Shown here piece by piece: positions 16,189 through 22,932 of a stretch of DNA of 32,733 nt. The translations under genes and the position numbers were made by a program. Origin of the DNA: Bacteroidales bacterium (GTDB lineage: Bacteria; Bacteroidota; Bacteroidia; Bacteroidales; Marinilabiliaceae); assembly GCA_900766825.1 (NCBI GenBank), contig CAAFWU010000040.1, positions 1 through 32,733 on the forward strand. The letters are read 5' to 3'. The notes beneath the pieces are model-generated. The model searched no databases and was not told the DNA's origin. It saw only the letters and a list, made by a program, of their open reading frames with translations. Each line of letters opens with the position of its first letter. Position 1 is the first letter of the stretch.

Positions 16189-17181
16189 ATGGCAATTTTA
16201 GCTTTCCAAAAACCCGAAAAAGTCATAATGCTCGAGAACGACGACAAGTTCGGCCGTTTCGAATTTCGTCCTCTTGAACCAGGTTATGGCATTACCATTG
16301 GAAATGCCTTAAGAAGAATTTTAATCAACTCACTCGAAGGTTTCGCCATCACGTCTATCAAGATTGACGGCGTTCAGCATGAGTTCGCTACAATCCCTGG
16401 TGTAATCGACGATGTTACTCAGATTATCCTTAACCTCAAGCAAGTCCGCTTTAAGCAAACTGCTGTTGGCGTAGACAGTGAGGTCGTTAATCTCCACATC
16501 ACTGGTAAGAACCAGATCGTCGCAGGTGACTTCAACAAAGTCATGCACTCTTTTGAAGTCCTCAACCCCGATCTCGTCATCTGCAACATGAACGAGGACG
16601 TTAAGTTCAACATGTCCTTCACTATCAATAAAGGTCGTGGTTATGTTCGTGCCGATGAGAATGAAGAGCAAGATCAGGATGTTAACACCATTGCAATTGA
16701 CTCCATTTACACTCCTATCGTCAACGTCAAGTTCGATATCGAGAACTATCGCGTAGCTCAAAAAACTGACTACGAGAAACTTATTCTCGAAATCACTACC
16801 GACGGTTCCATCCTTCCTAAGGATGCACTCAAGGAGGCTGCAAAAATCCTCATTTACCACTTCATGCTCTTCTCCGATGAGAAGATCACAATGGATGAAA
16901 GTGAAAAAGCCTCTGGCGATGAGTTCGATGAGGAGACAATGCGCACCAGGAAACTGCTGCAGACCAAACTCAGTGAGATGGATCTCTCAGTACGCGCTCT
17001 CAACTGCCTCAAGGCTGCTGACGTTGAGACACTTGGCGAATTGGTTACATACCATCGAAATGACCTCCTCAAGTTCCGTAACTTCGGCAAAAAGTCTCTC
17101 AATGAGCTTGACGATTTGCTCACCAACTTGGGTCTCTCCTTCGGTATGGACACCTCTAAGTTTAAATTTGATAAAGAATAA
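16189..17181 (+). CDS. rpoA: DNA-directed RNA polymerase subunit alpha
   Basis: The alpha dimer scaffolds RNA polymerase assembly, and its C-terminal domain contacts upstream DNA and activators. The 330-aa protein has the N-terminal assembly domain with FRPLEPGYGITIGNALRRIL and EGFAITSIKIDGVQHEFATI, an acidic linker (about residues 236-250), and a C-terminal helix-hairpin-helix domain with LSVRALNCLKAADVETLGEL and FRNFGKKSLNELDDLL. The length is typical. It lies between rpsD (10 nt) and rplQ (6 nt). Confidence 0.98.
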   Translation: MAILAFQKPEKVIMLENDDKFGRFEFRPLEPGYGITIGNALRRILINSLEGFAITSIKIDGVQHEFATIPGVIDDVTQIILNLKQVRFKQTAVGVDSEVVNLHITGKNQIVAGDFNKVMHSFEVLNPDLVICNMNEDVKFNMSFTINKGRGYVRADENEEQDQDVNTIAIDSIYTPIVNVKFDIENYRVAQKTDYEKLILEITTDGSILPKDALKEAAKILIYHFMLFSDEKITMDESEKASGDEFDEETMRTRKLLQTKLSEMDLSVRALNCLKAADVETLGELVTYHRNDLLKFRNFGKKSLNELDDLLTNLGLSFGMDTSKFKFDKE

Positions 17182-17187
17182 ACTACG

Positions 17188-17682
17188 ATGAGACATAATA
17201 AGAAGTTCAACCATCTCGGCAGGACAAGTTCACATCGTAAGGCTTTGCTCTCCAACCTGGCCATTTCGCTCATCCTTCACAAGCGAATCTACACCACAGT
17301 TGCTAAGGCTAAGGCTTTGCGCTCTTATGTCGAGCCGCTCATCAATAAGACCAAAAACCTTGACACCAAGGACGATATGCGTGCAGCTGCTCGTCTTGTA
17401 TTCAGCTATCTTCAGAACAATGCTGCTGTCAAGGAGTTGTTCACAGAAGTTCGTGAGAAAGTTGCTAACCGCCCAGGTGGTTACACTCGTATTCTCAAAA
17501 CAGGTGCTCGCTTAGGCGACTCCGCAGAGATGTGCTTCATGGAACTTGTTGACTACAATGCTAACATGCTTGCAGCTCCTAAGAAGTCTGAGGAGAAGAA
17601 GCGTACACGTCGTAGTCGTTCAAAGAAGGCTGAAGCTGCAGAGGCTCAACCATCCGAAGTTCAAGAGGCTAAAGCAGAATAG
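17188..17682 (+). CDS. rplQ: 50S ribosomal protein L17
   Basis: L17 lies near the tunnel exit on the 50S subunit. The 164-aa product begins MRHNKKFNHLGRTSSHRKAL, with RPGGYTRILKTGARLGDSAE in the core. It carries a charged Lys/Glu/Ala-rich C-terminal extension of about 40 residues beyond the E. coli length; such tails are common in Bacteroidota. It is the last gene of the block and is followed 27 nt later by a strong terminator. Confidence 0.98.
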   Translation: MRHNKKFNHLGRTSSHRKALLSNLAISLILHKRIYTTVAKAKALRSYVEPLINKTKNLDTKDDMRAAARLVFSYLQNNAAVKELFTEVREKVANRPGGYTRILKTGARLGDSAEMCFMELVDYNANMLAAPKKSEEKKRTRRSRSKKAEAAEAQPSEVQEAKAE

Positions 17683-17708
17683 TTTTTAAATTCCTGCAAC
17701 TCTATATG

Positions 17709-17745
17709 AGGGAAAGAGATTTATTTTCTCTTTCCCTTTTCTTTG
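17709..17745 (+). terminator. Terminator of the ribosomal block
   Basis: GGGAAAGAGA (17710-17719) and TCTCTTTCCC (17727-17736) form a perfect 10-bp stem, 11 bp with the flanking A-T pair, around a 7-nt loop. TTTTCTTTG follows directly. Its position just after rplQ and the + strand T-run make it the end of the ribosomal transcript. Confidence 0.88.
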
Positions 17746-17810
17746 TTTATATGTTTCTCTAAAATTGTTAGATTCAATATGTCACTTACAAGCTAACCCC
17801 CAGAGCAATT

Positions 17811-17837
17811 TCTTTGTTCTATGCTCTGAGGCTTTTT
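17811..17837 (+). terminator. Second hairpin with T-run in the convergent gap
   Basis: CAGAGCA (17811-17817) pairs with TGCTCTG (17822-17828), followed by AGGCTTTTTT on the + strand. It lies between the rplQ terminator and the 3' end of the opposite-strand SLOG gene, so it may back up the first terminator or protect the convergent gene. On the - strand no T-run follows the stem. Confidence 0.5.
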
Positions 17838-17866
17838 TACTTCTTCTCTGATTATATCCAATATCC

Positions 17867-18388
17867 TCAAATACAGTTTTTTTGCACATTTCGAGGGTCG
17901 TTCAAAGGGTTATATTTATTAAGCCTAATAACCTCTTTGTCAATACCTTGTAATTGACTCTCTATAATTCCCCCTGGACGGCAAAATCCCAACACAATTC
18001 TTTTTGCATTAGCAATCATATATTTGTTCCTCATCTCTGCCATTCCGTATTTGTCAATCCATGGAACAGTAAAGTCAACAAGTGTAATTATGAGCAACTT
18101 TTGATCCCCAACTCCTTGCATCATGTATGTAGGCCAACTCTCAGGGTAAGGACGGTCCAATACAACTATTGTTGGAATTCCCCTCTCTATAAGGCCCTGC
18201 AATACCTCATTCTCAATTTTTTGTAAGTTGCCACACATCACACAGTCCTTCCTTGCGTCCAGACGATTTAGCCAGTTTACCAATGCTGGCCTAAATTCAT
18301 ACGGTAGACTGCGTGAGCACAAGAATGCAGTTTTATTCTCGTGATAAATCAAGTTTATATTGCCAATAGGTGTCGATGGTGATTCCAT
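17867..18388 (-). CDS. Orphan DprA/SLOG-like Rossmann protein
   Basis: The 173-aa product resembles the Rossmann-type SLOG fold of DprA/Smf, the DNA-uptake and RecA-loading protein. It has only that domain, without the sterile-alpha or winged-helix parts. The recognisable pattern is KTAFLCSRSLPYE (residues 19-31), a GN..KIENEVL segment (53-63), IPTIVVLDRP (71-80), KLLIITLVD (97-105) and EMRNKYMIANAKRIVLGF with a following PGG (118-140). Single-domain relatives occur widely in Bacteroidales and Clostridia, with no established role; SLOG proteins generally bind nucleotides or nucleic acid. It stands alone on the - strand, convergent with rplQ. I recognise the fold by memory of the family, so the function is open. 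Confidence 0.65.
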   Translation of the reverse strand: MESPSTPIGNINLIYHENKTAFLCSRSLPYEFRPALVNWLNRLDARKDCVMCGNLQKIENEVLQGLIERGIPTIVVLDRPYPESWPTYMMQGVGDQKLLIITLVDFTVPWIDKYGMAEMRNKYMIANAKRIVLGFCRPGGIIESQLQGIDKEVIRLNKYNPLNDPRNVQKNCI

Positions 18389-18498
18389 TCTTTTTTCTTT
18401 TGTATGATTAAAGGTATTGATTTTACCTCAGTTTTTTACTTTTTCTATGATTTTATTTCTCATAATTGTATTTCAACATCTCCCTTTTATAAGACAAA

Positions 18499-18534
18499 AC
18501 CACATCCCCAGTCCCAAAGAACCGAAGATGTGGT
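18499..18534 (-). terminator. Hairpin terminator downstream of the beta-barrel gene
   Basis: ACCACATC (18499-18506) and GATGTGGT (18527-18534) form an 8-bp stem with a 20-nt loop. On the - strand the stem is followed by TTTTGTCTTAT. It lies about 90 nt past the stop of the beta-barrel gene and upstream of the SLOG gene, so it probably ends the lipoprotein-barrel transcript. The rest of 18389-18622 holds nothing else I recognise. Confidence 0.5.
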
Positions 18535-18622
18535 GCGAACGCCGCAACGTTGTGCACTGCGTTTCTGAGCATTAGAAAGAAGTGTGTTTGGTCAACTGTA
18601 TTTACGAAGTTGAATTTTGTCT

Positions 18623-19186
18623 TTAGAATTCAACACCAATTTTTAATGATATCAACTGATGTCTCAATTCCTCGGAAAATGCTGTCGATATCATGCTATT
18701 GCTGTAAGTCTTGAGTCGTTCCAAACGTTGCTGCTCATATCCAGCGGTGGCAAATATCTTCATCTTTTTGTTTATTTCGTATTTTACACCACCTGCTGTG
18801 TGCAAGTACATTCCTCCGTTAGCCTCGTCCGATGGGGCTAACCCGTAGCCTCCGTAGATCCACACAAAGGGCATGAAGCGGACATTACGTGCCACGTCTA
18901 TTCTTAAGTTGCCAAAAACAGGAATAAGGCTCTTTTCATATAGCGAGACGCCCGTTCCTAAACCCGCTTGCCAATGAACTCCAAACCTATAATTGCATAT
19001 CACTTGCCATTCAAATGGGGTGTATGATGGTCGGCTAAGGTCGATACCTGTGCCAACCGATGTTATTAGGGCTATCTTTCTGTATGAGGGCTCTTGCTCG
19101 TTTACGTCTTTGTTATTTGCGTTTTCTGCGGCCAGAATCATCGTGCAGAACATCGTTGATATCAGTGCTATGATTAACTTCTTCAT
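18623..19186 (-). CDS. Outer-membrane beta-barrel protein, unknown function
   Basis: The 187-aa product has an N-terminal signal peptide (MKKLIIALISTMFCTMILAA, cleavage near residue 20). A mature part of about 165 residues follows, with alternating hydrophobic and polar strands rich in Gly, Tyr and Phe, such as WQAGLGTGVSLYE, FMPFVWIYGGYGLA and MKIFATAGYEQQRLE. It ends in phenylalanine (ISLKIGVEF), the terminal aromatic expected for BamA-assembled barrels. The size suggests about eight strands. Its ATG overlaps the stop of the lipoprotein gene by 4 nt (ATGA), so the two are probably translationally coupled. Substrate and role are unknown. Confidence 0.7.
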   Translation of the reverse strand: MKKLIIALISTMFCTMILAAENANNKDVNEQEPSYRKIALITSVGTGIDLSRPSYTPFEWQVICNYRFGVHWQAGLGTGVSLYEKSLIPVFGNLRIDVARNVRFMPFVWIYGGYGLAPSDEANGGMYLHTAGGVKYEINKKMKIFATAGYEQQRLERLKTYSNSMISTAFSEELRHQLISLKIGVEF

Positions 19187-19923
19187 TTCTCTATACTTAT
19201 GGTTATGTGGTCTACTATGTTAAGTGCTGTGGTCAGACCCGTTAAGTCTTCATATATTTTGCCATTGCTTCCATCAGGGCTGCTATGACCTATTATTTTA
19301 GCTTCGAACTTCCTCTGACCTAACGCCATGTCAACTTCGGCTGCGTATACCACAGCTGGCTGACCACTCCCATGTCGACCCCCTGAGTAGTTATCGTCAC
19401 CTCTATGAGCATCTTTGGGGTAACTCCTGTTGAAGTCTGTCGAATGATTAACCTCCACTTTTACAATCAACTTGCTCAGACTTTCTATTGTCTTCAACTT
19501 CACGTCAAAGCTTTCGCGAGGAGTGGCACCGCTTATCCCATCCAACAGCGGACGGTTTCGTGTTGGCATATAGAGACCGTCGTCATACATAACGCCTCGT
19601 TGATGACACCAGTGGGGGAGAGCCTCCTCTCTACGTTCGTCTTCGTCCGCAATCCAGTCTTGAGTCGCGGCTTTATGGGTTACGTACACAGTCGAAAGGT
19701 AACCGCCATCTTCGTCCTCTATCCAAATGGCCATCTGAGGAGCATTCTTTTTGCTCAGACCCAGAAATAGGTCATAGTCATGGAGCCATTCGCTCCCTTC
19801 GGCCACGTGAATCCGTATGTCACCTGCTTCATAGGTCAGCAGATCATCTTCGCAGCCGCTAATACTCATGGCTGTAAGACTTGCCAAAGCTGTTGATAAT
19901 AATGGCATTAACATTCTGTTCAT
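19183..19923 (-). CDS. Surface-type lipoprotein, DUF2271-like
   Basis: The 246-aa product starts with a lipoprotein signal ending ISGC, which puts the lipidated cysteine at residue 24. The residues after it are acidic (CEDD), resembling the lipoprotein export signal that sends Bacteroidota lipoproteins to the cell surface. The mature part contains PQMAIWIEDEDGGYLSTVYV, EALPHWCHQRG, YMPTRNRPLLDGISGATP and SGGRHGSGQPAVVY. These look like the DUF2271 family, whose function is unknown; this assignment is from memory. It is the first gene of a two-gene operon with the barrel protein. An 18-bp operator-like palindrome lies 25 nt before its ATG. Confidence 0.65.
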   Translation of the reverse strand: MNRMLMPLLSTALASLTAMSISGCEDDLLTYEAGDIRIHVAEGSEWLHDYDLFLGLSKKNAPQMAIWIEDEDGGYLSTVYVTHKAATQDWIADEDERREEALPHWCHQRGVMYDDGLYMPTRNRPLLDGISGATPRESFDVKLKTIESLSKLIVKVEVNHSTDFNRSYPKDAHRGDDNYSGGRHGSGQPAVVYAAEVDMALGQRKFEAKIIGHSSPDGSNGKIYEDLTGLTTALNIVDHITISIEK

Positions 19924-19948
19924 TGTCTTGTTTTTATGTGTTTGTGAT

Positions 19949-19966
19949 TGTTACTGACTGGAAACA
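19949..19966. promoter_or_regulatory. Operator-like palindrome O1 (lipoprotein promoter)
   Basis: TGTTACT-GACT-GGAAACA is an imperfect dyad matching the two other copies at 20049 and 20746. It lies 25 nt upstream of the lipoprotein start. A near-consensus -7 element on the - strand, TATGTTTC at 19968-19961, overlaps its right half, the same arrangement as at the tetR promoter. It is the most diverged of the three copies. Confidence 0.65.
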
Positions 19967-20048
19967 TATGAAGTGTTAGCAGTATTTTTTTGAACCTGTT
20001 GCAAGCCCTTGGATTAGTCCTTTGTTTTTGCAAATTTTTAAATCACTC

Positions 20049-20066
20049 TGTTACCTCTTGGGAACA
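20049..20066. promoter_or_regulatory. Operator-like palindrome O2
   Basis: TGTTACC-TCTT-GGGAACA shares both 7-bp arms with the copy before tetR. It lies exactly 100 bp from O1, between the tetR stop codon and the lipoprotein gene. This may allow looping or cooperative binding. The remaining sequence of the gap shows no ORF. Confidence 0.65.
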
Positions 20067-20081
20067 TGTTGGTCTAAAGAA

Positions 20082-20101
20082 AAGGGTCTTTACTGGCCCT
20101 T
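20082..20101 (-). terminator. Weak terminator-like hairpin after tetR
   Basis: AAGGG (20082-20086) and CCCTT (20097-20101) form a 5-bp stem with a 10-nt loop. On the - strand TTCTTT follows. It lies 31 nt past the tetR stop codon and would separate tetR from the lipoprotein operon. The stem is short, so the call is tentative. Confidence 0.35.
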
Positions 20102-20131
20102 GTTTATTTTCCTTTTCTGCAAATGCCTATC

Positions 20132-20734
20132 CTATTTTGCCGAGGTTTGGGTAATAGTCAGGTCTATGAGCCGCTCAACTTCCTGATGTATCACCTCCCA
20201 TCCAGCGTCCGTGTTCAGGTTTATGCCATTGTAGTTGCCGTAAGTGTCTGCAAGCATTGCCAAATATGTCCCAGTGGCAGTGATTAGGGTCGATAAAGCA
20301 GCCATCTCGTCGTTCGTGTGACCCGTTATCTTGCTTGCCATCTCTATCATGCGTTTTCCTGATTGCTCGCGCTGATTTCGCAGGGCCGTTATCATCTCGT
20401 TGCTGCACGATAGTTCCCAACGGCATAGTTTGCGCAAAACGGGATTTGACCTAAGGTGCTCTATATATTGTCGGAACAACTGTTTGGTGAATGGAATCAA
20501 CTCTTCGAGGCTTGTTATCTCGGGGGCTGAGGATGTTATCCAGAAGTCGTTTTTGCGTATGTAGGCTGCTATCAGACCATCCAACGAACCAAAGTACCTG
20601 TATATTAGTATCTTCGATACCCCAGACTGAGCAGACACGGCGTTGATCCCTATCTTCTCTAAACCCTGTTCGGCTATTATGTCTCTTATTGCATCCAGCA
20701 GACGCTTTTCCGTTGCTTCCCGGTCTCGTTCCAT
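20132..20734 (-). CDS. TetR-family transcriptional regulator
   Basis: The 200-aa product has an N-terminal TetR DNA-binding domain. The helix-turn-helix lies at about residues 28-50 (INAVSAQSGVSKILIYRYFG), followed by an all-helical ligand and dimer domain of normal length. TetR proteins bind palindromic operators as dimers and are released by a small ligand. Three copies of one 18-bp palindrome lie nearby: one 11 nt before this gene's ATG, overlapping its -7 element, and two before the downstream lipoprotein-barrel operon. Autorepression plus control of that operon is the simple reading. The ligand is unknown. It is divergent from ahcY, whose promoter lies about 100 bp away from the operator. 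Confidence 0.92.
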   Translation of the reverse strand: MERDREATEKRLLDAIRDIIAEQGLEKIGINAVSAQSGVSKILIYRYFGSLDGLIAAYIRKNDFWITSSAPEITSLEELIPFTKQLFRQYIEHLRSNPVLRKLCRWELSCSNEMITALRNQREQSGKRMIEMASKITGHTNDEMAALSTLITATGTYLAMLADTYGNYNGINLNTDAGWEVIHQEVERLIDLTITQTSAK

Positions 20735-20745
20735 CTATTTTGTTT

Positions 20746-20763
20746 TGTTACCAACTGGGAACA
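20746..20763. promoter_or_regulatory. Operator-like palindrome O3 (tetR promoter)
   Basis: TGTTACC-AACT-GGGAACA is an imperfect 18-bp dyad, identical in both arms to O2. It overlaps the last bases of the tetR -7 element and covers the expected start of transcription, the classical place for an autorepressor. Confidence 0.7.
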
Positions 20764-20792
20764 AAGCTATAGCCTTTCTCTTTATCCTCAAA
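20762..20792 (-). promoter_or_regulatory. Promoter of the TetR gene
   Basis: On the - strand, TAGCTTTG at 20769-20762 fits TAnnTTTG, and TTTG at 20792-20789 supplies the -33 element with a 19-nt spacer. The predicted start near 20755 lies inside operator O3 and gives a leader of about 20 nt. Confidence 0.75.
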
Positions 20793-20864
20793 AATTTTTT
20801 GTTTAAATATTGTTATAGCTCTCTGTCTTGGAGCATATTTAACCATTTTCAGCATCCAAATGAT

Positions 20865-20872
20865 TACTTTTG
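20865..20872 (+). promoter_or_regulatory. -7 element of the ahcY promoter
   Basis: TACTTTTG matches TAnnTTTG, 43 nt before the ahcY ATG. No clear TTTG is found at the right -33 distance, so only the -7 box is called. Operator O3 is about 100 bp upstream, too far for simple steric repression of this promoter. Confidence 0.5.
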
Positions 20873-20915
20873 CACATCCTATTTCCCTAAGTGTAAACAA
20901 CAATACCATATAACC

Positions 20916-22337
20916 ATGTTCGAATACGTTGACAAGAACGACTATACCTATAAAGTGGCCGACATCAATCTGGCCCAGTTCGGTCGTGACGAGATAACTA
21001 TTTCTGAGCTTGAGATGCCTGGTCTTATGGCCCTCCGCGAGCGCTACAAGGGTCAGCAGCCTCTTAAGGGAGCCCGCATCACAGGCTCGCTCCATATGAC
21101 CATTCAGACGGCCGTTCTCATTGAGACTCTCGTGGCTCTGGGTGCCGAGGTTCGTTGGTGCTCTTGCAACATCTTCTCTACTCAGGACCATGCTGCGGCT
21201 GCCATCGCCAAGGCTGGTGTCCCCGTTTTTGCATGGAAGGGCGAGAGCCTTGCCGAGTACTGGTGGTGCACACGAAAAGCCCTCGACTTTGGCAACGGTC
21301 TGGGCCCCAACCTCATTGTCGACGATGGCGGCGATGCCACTCTGCTCATTCACAAGGGCGTAGAGTTCGACAAAAACCCTGAGCTCTATTCCAAGGATTA
21401 TTCTGACTGTGGCGAAGATTACCAAGAACTTGTCGAGCTCCTCCGCACTGTTCGTGGGCATGTCAATTGGCAGAAGATTGCCAACGATGTCAAGGGCGTA
21501 AGCGAAGAGACCACCACTGGCGTACATCGCCTCTACCAGATGATGGAACGTGGCGAATTGCTCTTCCCCGCCATCAACGTCAACGACTCCGTAACCAAGA
21601 GCAAGTTCGATAACCTCTATGGTTGCCGCGAGAGCCTGGCCGATGGCATCAAGCGCGGTACCGACGTCATGATTGCTGGCAAAATAGTTGTGGTCTGTGG
21701 CTATGGCGACGTCGGCAAGGGCTGCGCCCAGAGTATGAGGGGCTTCGGTGCCCGTGTCATCGTGACCGAGATTGACCCCATCTGCGCCCTGCAGGCCGCC
21801 ATGGAGGGCTACGAAGTCAAGACCCTCGACGAGGTTGTGGAGCAAGGCGATGTCTTTGTAACCTGCACCGGCAACTGCGACATCATCACCGCCGAGCACA
21901 TGAGCAAGATGAAGAACCAAGCCATTGTCTGCAACATTGGTCACTTCGACAACGAGATTCAGGTCAGCCGCCTCGAGCAATGGCCTGGCATCAAGGAGCA
22001 TAACATCAAGCCTCAGGTGGACCAATTCACATTCCCCGATGGTCACTGCATCATCCTGCTCAGCCGCGGTCGCCTCGTCAACCTTGGCAATGCCACTGGT
22101 CACGCCAGCTTTGTCATGAGCAACTCCTTCACCAACCAAACCCTGGCCCAGCTGGACCTATGGCAGAAGGACTATAAAGTGGGTGTCTACCGTCTCCCCA
22201 AAGAGTTGGACGAGGAGGTCGCCCGTCTGCACCTTGCCAAATTGGGTGTCCACCTAACCACACTCACCCAGAAGCAGGCCGACTATATTGGCGTAAACGT
22301 CAATGGTCCCTACAAACCCGATTTCTATCGCTATTAG
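20916..22337 (+). CDS. ahcY: Adenosylhomocysteinase (SAH hydrolase)
   Basis: The enzyme converts S-adenosylhomocysteine to adenosine and homocysteine in the cytoplasm, removing the product inhibitor of methyltransferases. I choose the ATG at 20916 (473 aa, MFEYVDKNDYTYKVADINLA). The frame stays open for 91 codons further upstream, but those read through the intergenic promoter. Key features are SCNIFSTQDHAAAA (83-96), NVNDSVTKSKFDN (221-233), the NAD-binding GYGDVGKG (262-269) and the C-terminal tail GPYKPDFYRY. Most homologues have His where this tail has Phe (KPDHYRY); the terminal Lys and Tyr that contact NAD are kept. It is monocistronic, with a hairpin about 110 nt downstream. Confidence 0.97.
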   Translation: MFEYVDKNDYTYKVADINLAQFGRDEITISELEMPGLMALRERYKGQQPLKGARITGSLHMTIQTAVLIETLVALGAEVRWCSCNIFSTQDHAAAAIAKAGVPVFAWKGESLAEYWWCTRKALDFGNGLGPNLIVDDGGDATLLIHKGVEFDKNPELYSKDYSDCGEDYQELVELLRTVRGHVNWQKIANDVKGVSEETTTGVHRLYQMMERGELLFPAINVNDSVTKSKFDNLYGCRESLADGIKRGTDVMIAGKIVVVCGYGDVGKGCAQSMRGFGARVIVTEIDPICALQAAMEGYEVKTLDEVVEQGDVFVTCTGNCDIITAEHMSKMKNQAIVCNIGHFDNEIQVSRLEQWPGIKEHNIKPQVDQFTFPDGHCIILLSRGRLVNLGNATGHASFVMSNSFTNQTLAQLDLWQKDYKVGVYRLPKELDEEVARLHLAKLGVHLTTLTQKQADYIGVNVNGPYKPDFYRY

Positions 22338-22444
22338 CCTCAAGGTCAGCCCTCTAAGTGTAGGCTCTTGAGCCATCAATTGCCCATTCTTGAGTCTTCC
22401 CCAAAGAGGAGTCCCGAGAGTCTGGCGTATAGCTTACACCCCAA

Positions 22445-22483
22445 AACACCCATGTCTCCAATCCCACTGGCGGCATGGGTGTT
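22445..22483 (+). terminator. Hairpin downstream of ahcY
   Basis: AACACCCATG (22445-22454) and CATGGGTGTT (22474-22483) form a perfect 10-bp stem with a 19-nt loop. Only GCTCGTTTAG follows, so the U-tract is weak. The stem shares ATGGGTGTTG with the hairpin at 27923-27961. The remaining non-coding sequence of 22338-22932 holds the parA promoter and leader, described separately. Confidence 0.5.
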
Positions 22484-22620
22484 GCTCGTTTAGTCCCATC
22501 CCATCCTATGTTTATGCAAATTTGGCAAGCTTATGAACATCCTAACTGTCTGTTTGTCTGCTATTTGCCTTATTTATTAACGTGTTATCAACAGGTGTCA
22601 ATAGTAAAATGTTTATAATT

Positions 22621-22713
22621 CGTGGAACCTCATTTTAACCCCGCTTTTCGTTTTTAACCATTTGTGCCTTAATGCTTTGTTTCGTTTCTTTAAGTTTTTG
22701 CCCTCCGTGGAAC
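22621..22713 (+). promoter_or_regulatory. Two CGTGGAAC half-sites upstream of parA, possible ParB sites
   Basis: CGTGGAAC occurs at 22621-22628 and again at 22706-22713, 85 bp apart, about eight helical turns. It resembles one half of the chromosomal parS palindrome (GTTYCACGTGRAAC type). Neither copy has the matching left half. They may be degenerate ParB sites or chance words; no full parS was found. Confidence 0.25.
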
Positions 22714-22716
22714 AAG

Positions 22717-22746
22717 TTTATCATACAAAGAAAAAGAGTACCTTTG
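22717..22746 (+). promoter_or_regulatory. Promoter of the parA-parB unit
   Basis: TACCTTTG at 22739-22746 fits the -7 consensus, and TTTA at 22717-22720 is a near-consensus -33 with an 18-nt spacer. Transcription should start near 22752, leaving a leader of about 180 nt before parA. That leader contains short self-complementary stretches such as AGCCCA/TGGGCT at 22797-22810. Confidence 0.65.
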
Positions 22747-22932
22747 CGCACAACGGGTGCAAAACCTAAAGCAAAACAAGTCCTTGCGGCTCACTTAGCC
22801 CACTTGGGCTCCATATTCCCCGTGTGGTGTGGTCCCTTAGGGGTTTAAACAAAACAAAAATCCCCATCATACGTTTCTGTGCCGTGGGCATACCCGTTCT
22901 CACTTTTATTTTAGCGACTAAATAAACAATAT

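Noticed and set aside
17954..18226. 90-codon + strand frame antisense to the SLOG gene
   Set aside because: No promoter and no family resemblance; the opposite-strand SLOG frame is clearly the real gene.
20643..20915. Upstream extension of the ahcY frame
   Set aside because: It would run through the tetR gene start, operator O3 and both promoters. The conserved AhcY N-terminus begins at 20916.
20748..22139. 463-codon open frame antisense to ahcY
   Set aside because: A codon-bias shadow of ahcY; the translation is low-complexity Ala/Val/Asp-rich with no recognisable domain.
22585..22593. TTATCAACA, one mismatch from a DnaA box, upstream of parA
   Set aside because: Single site, no cluster and no dnaA or dnaN nearby, so there is no support for a replication origin here.
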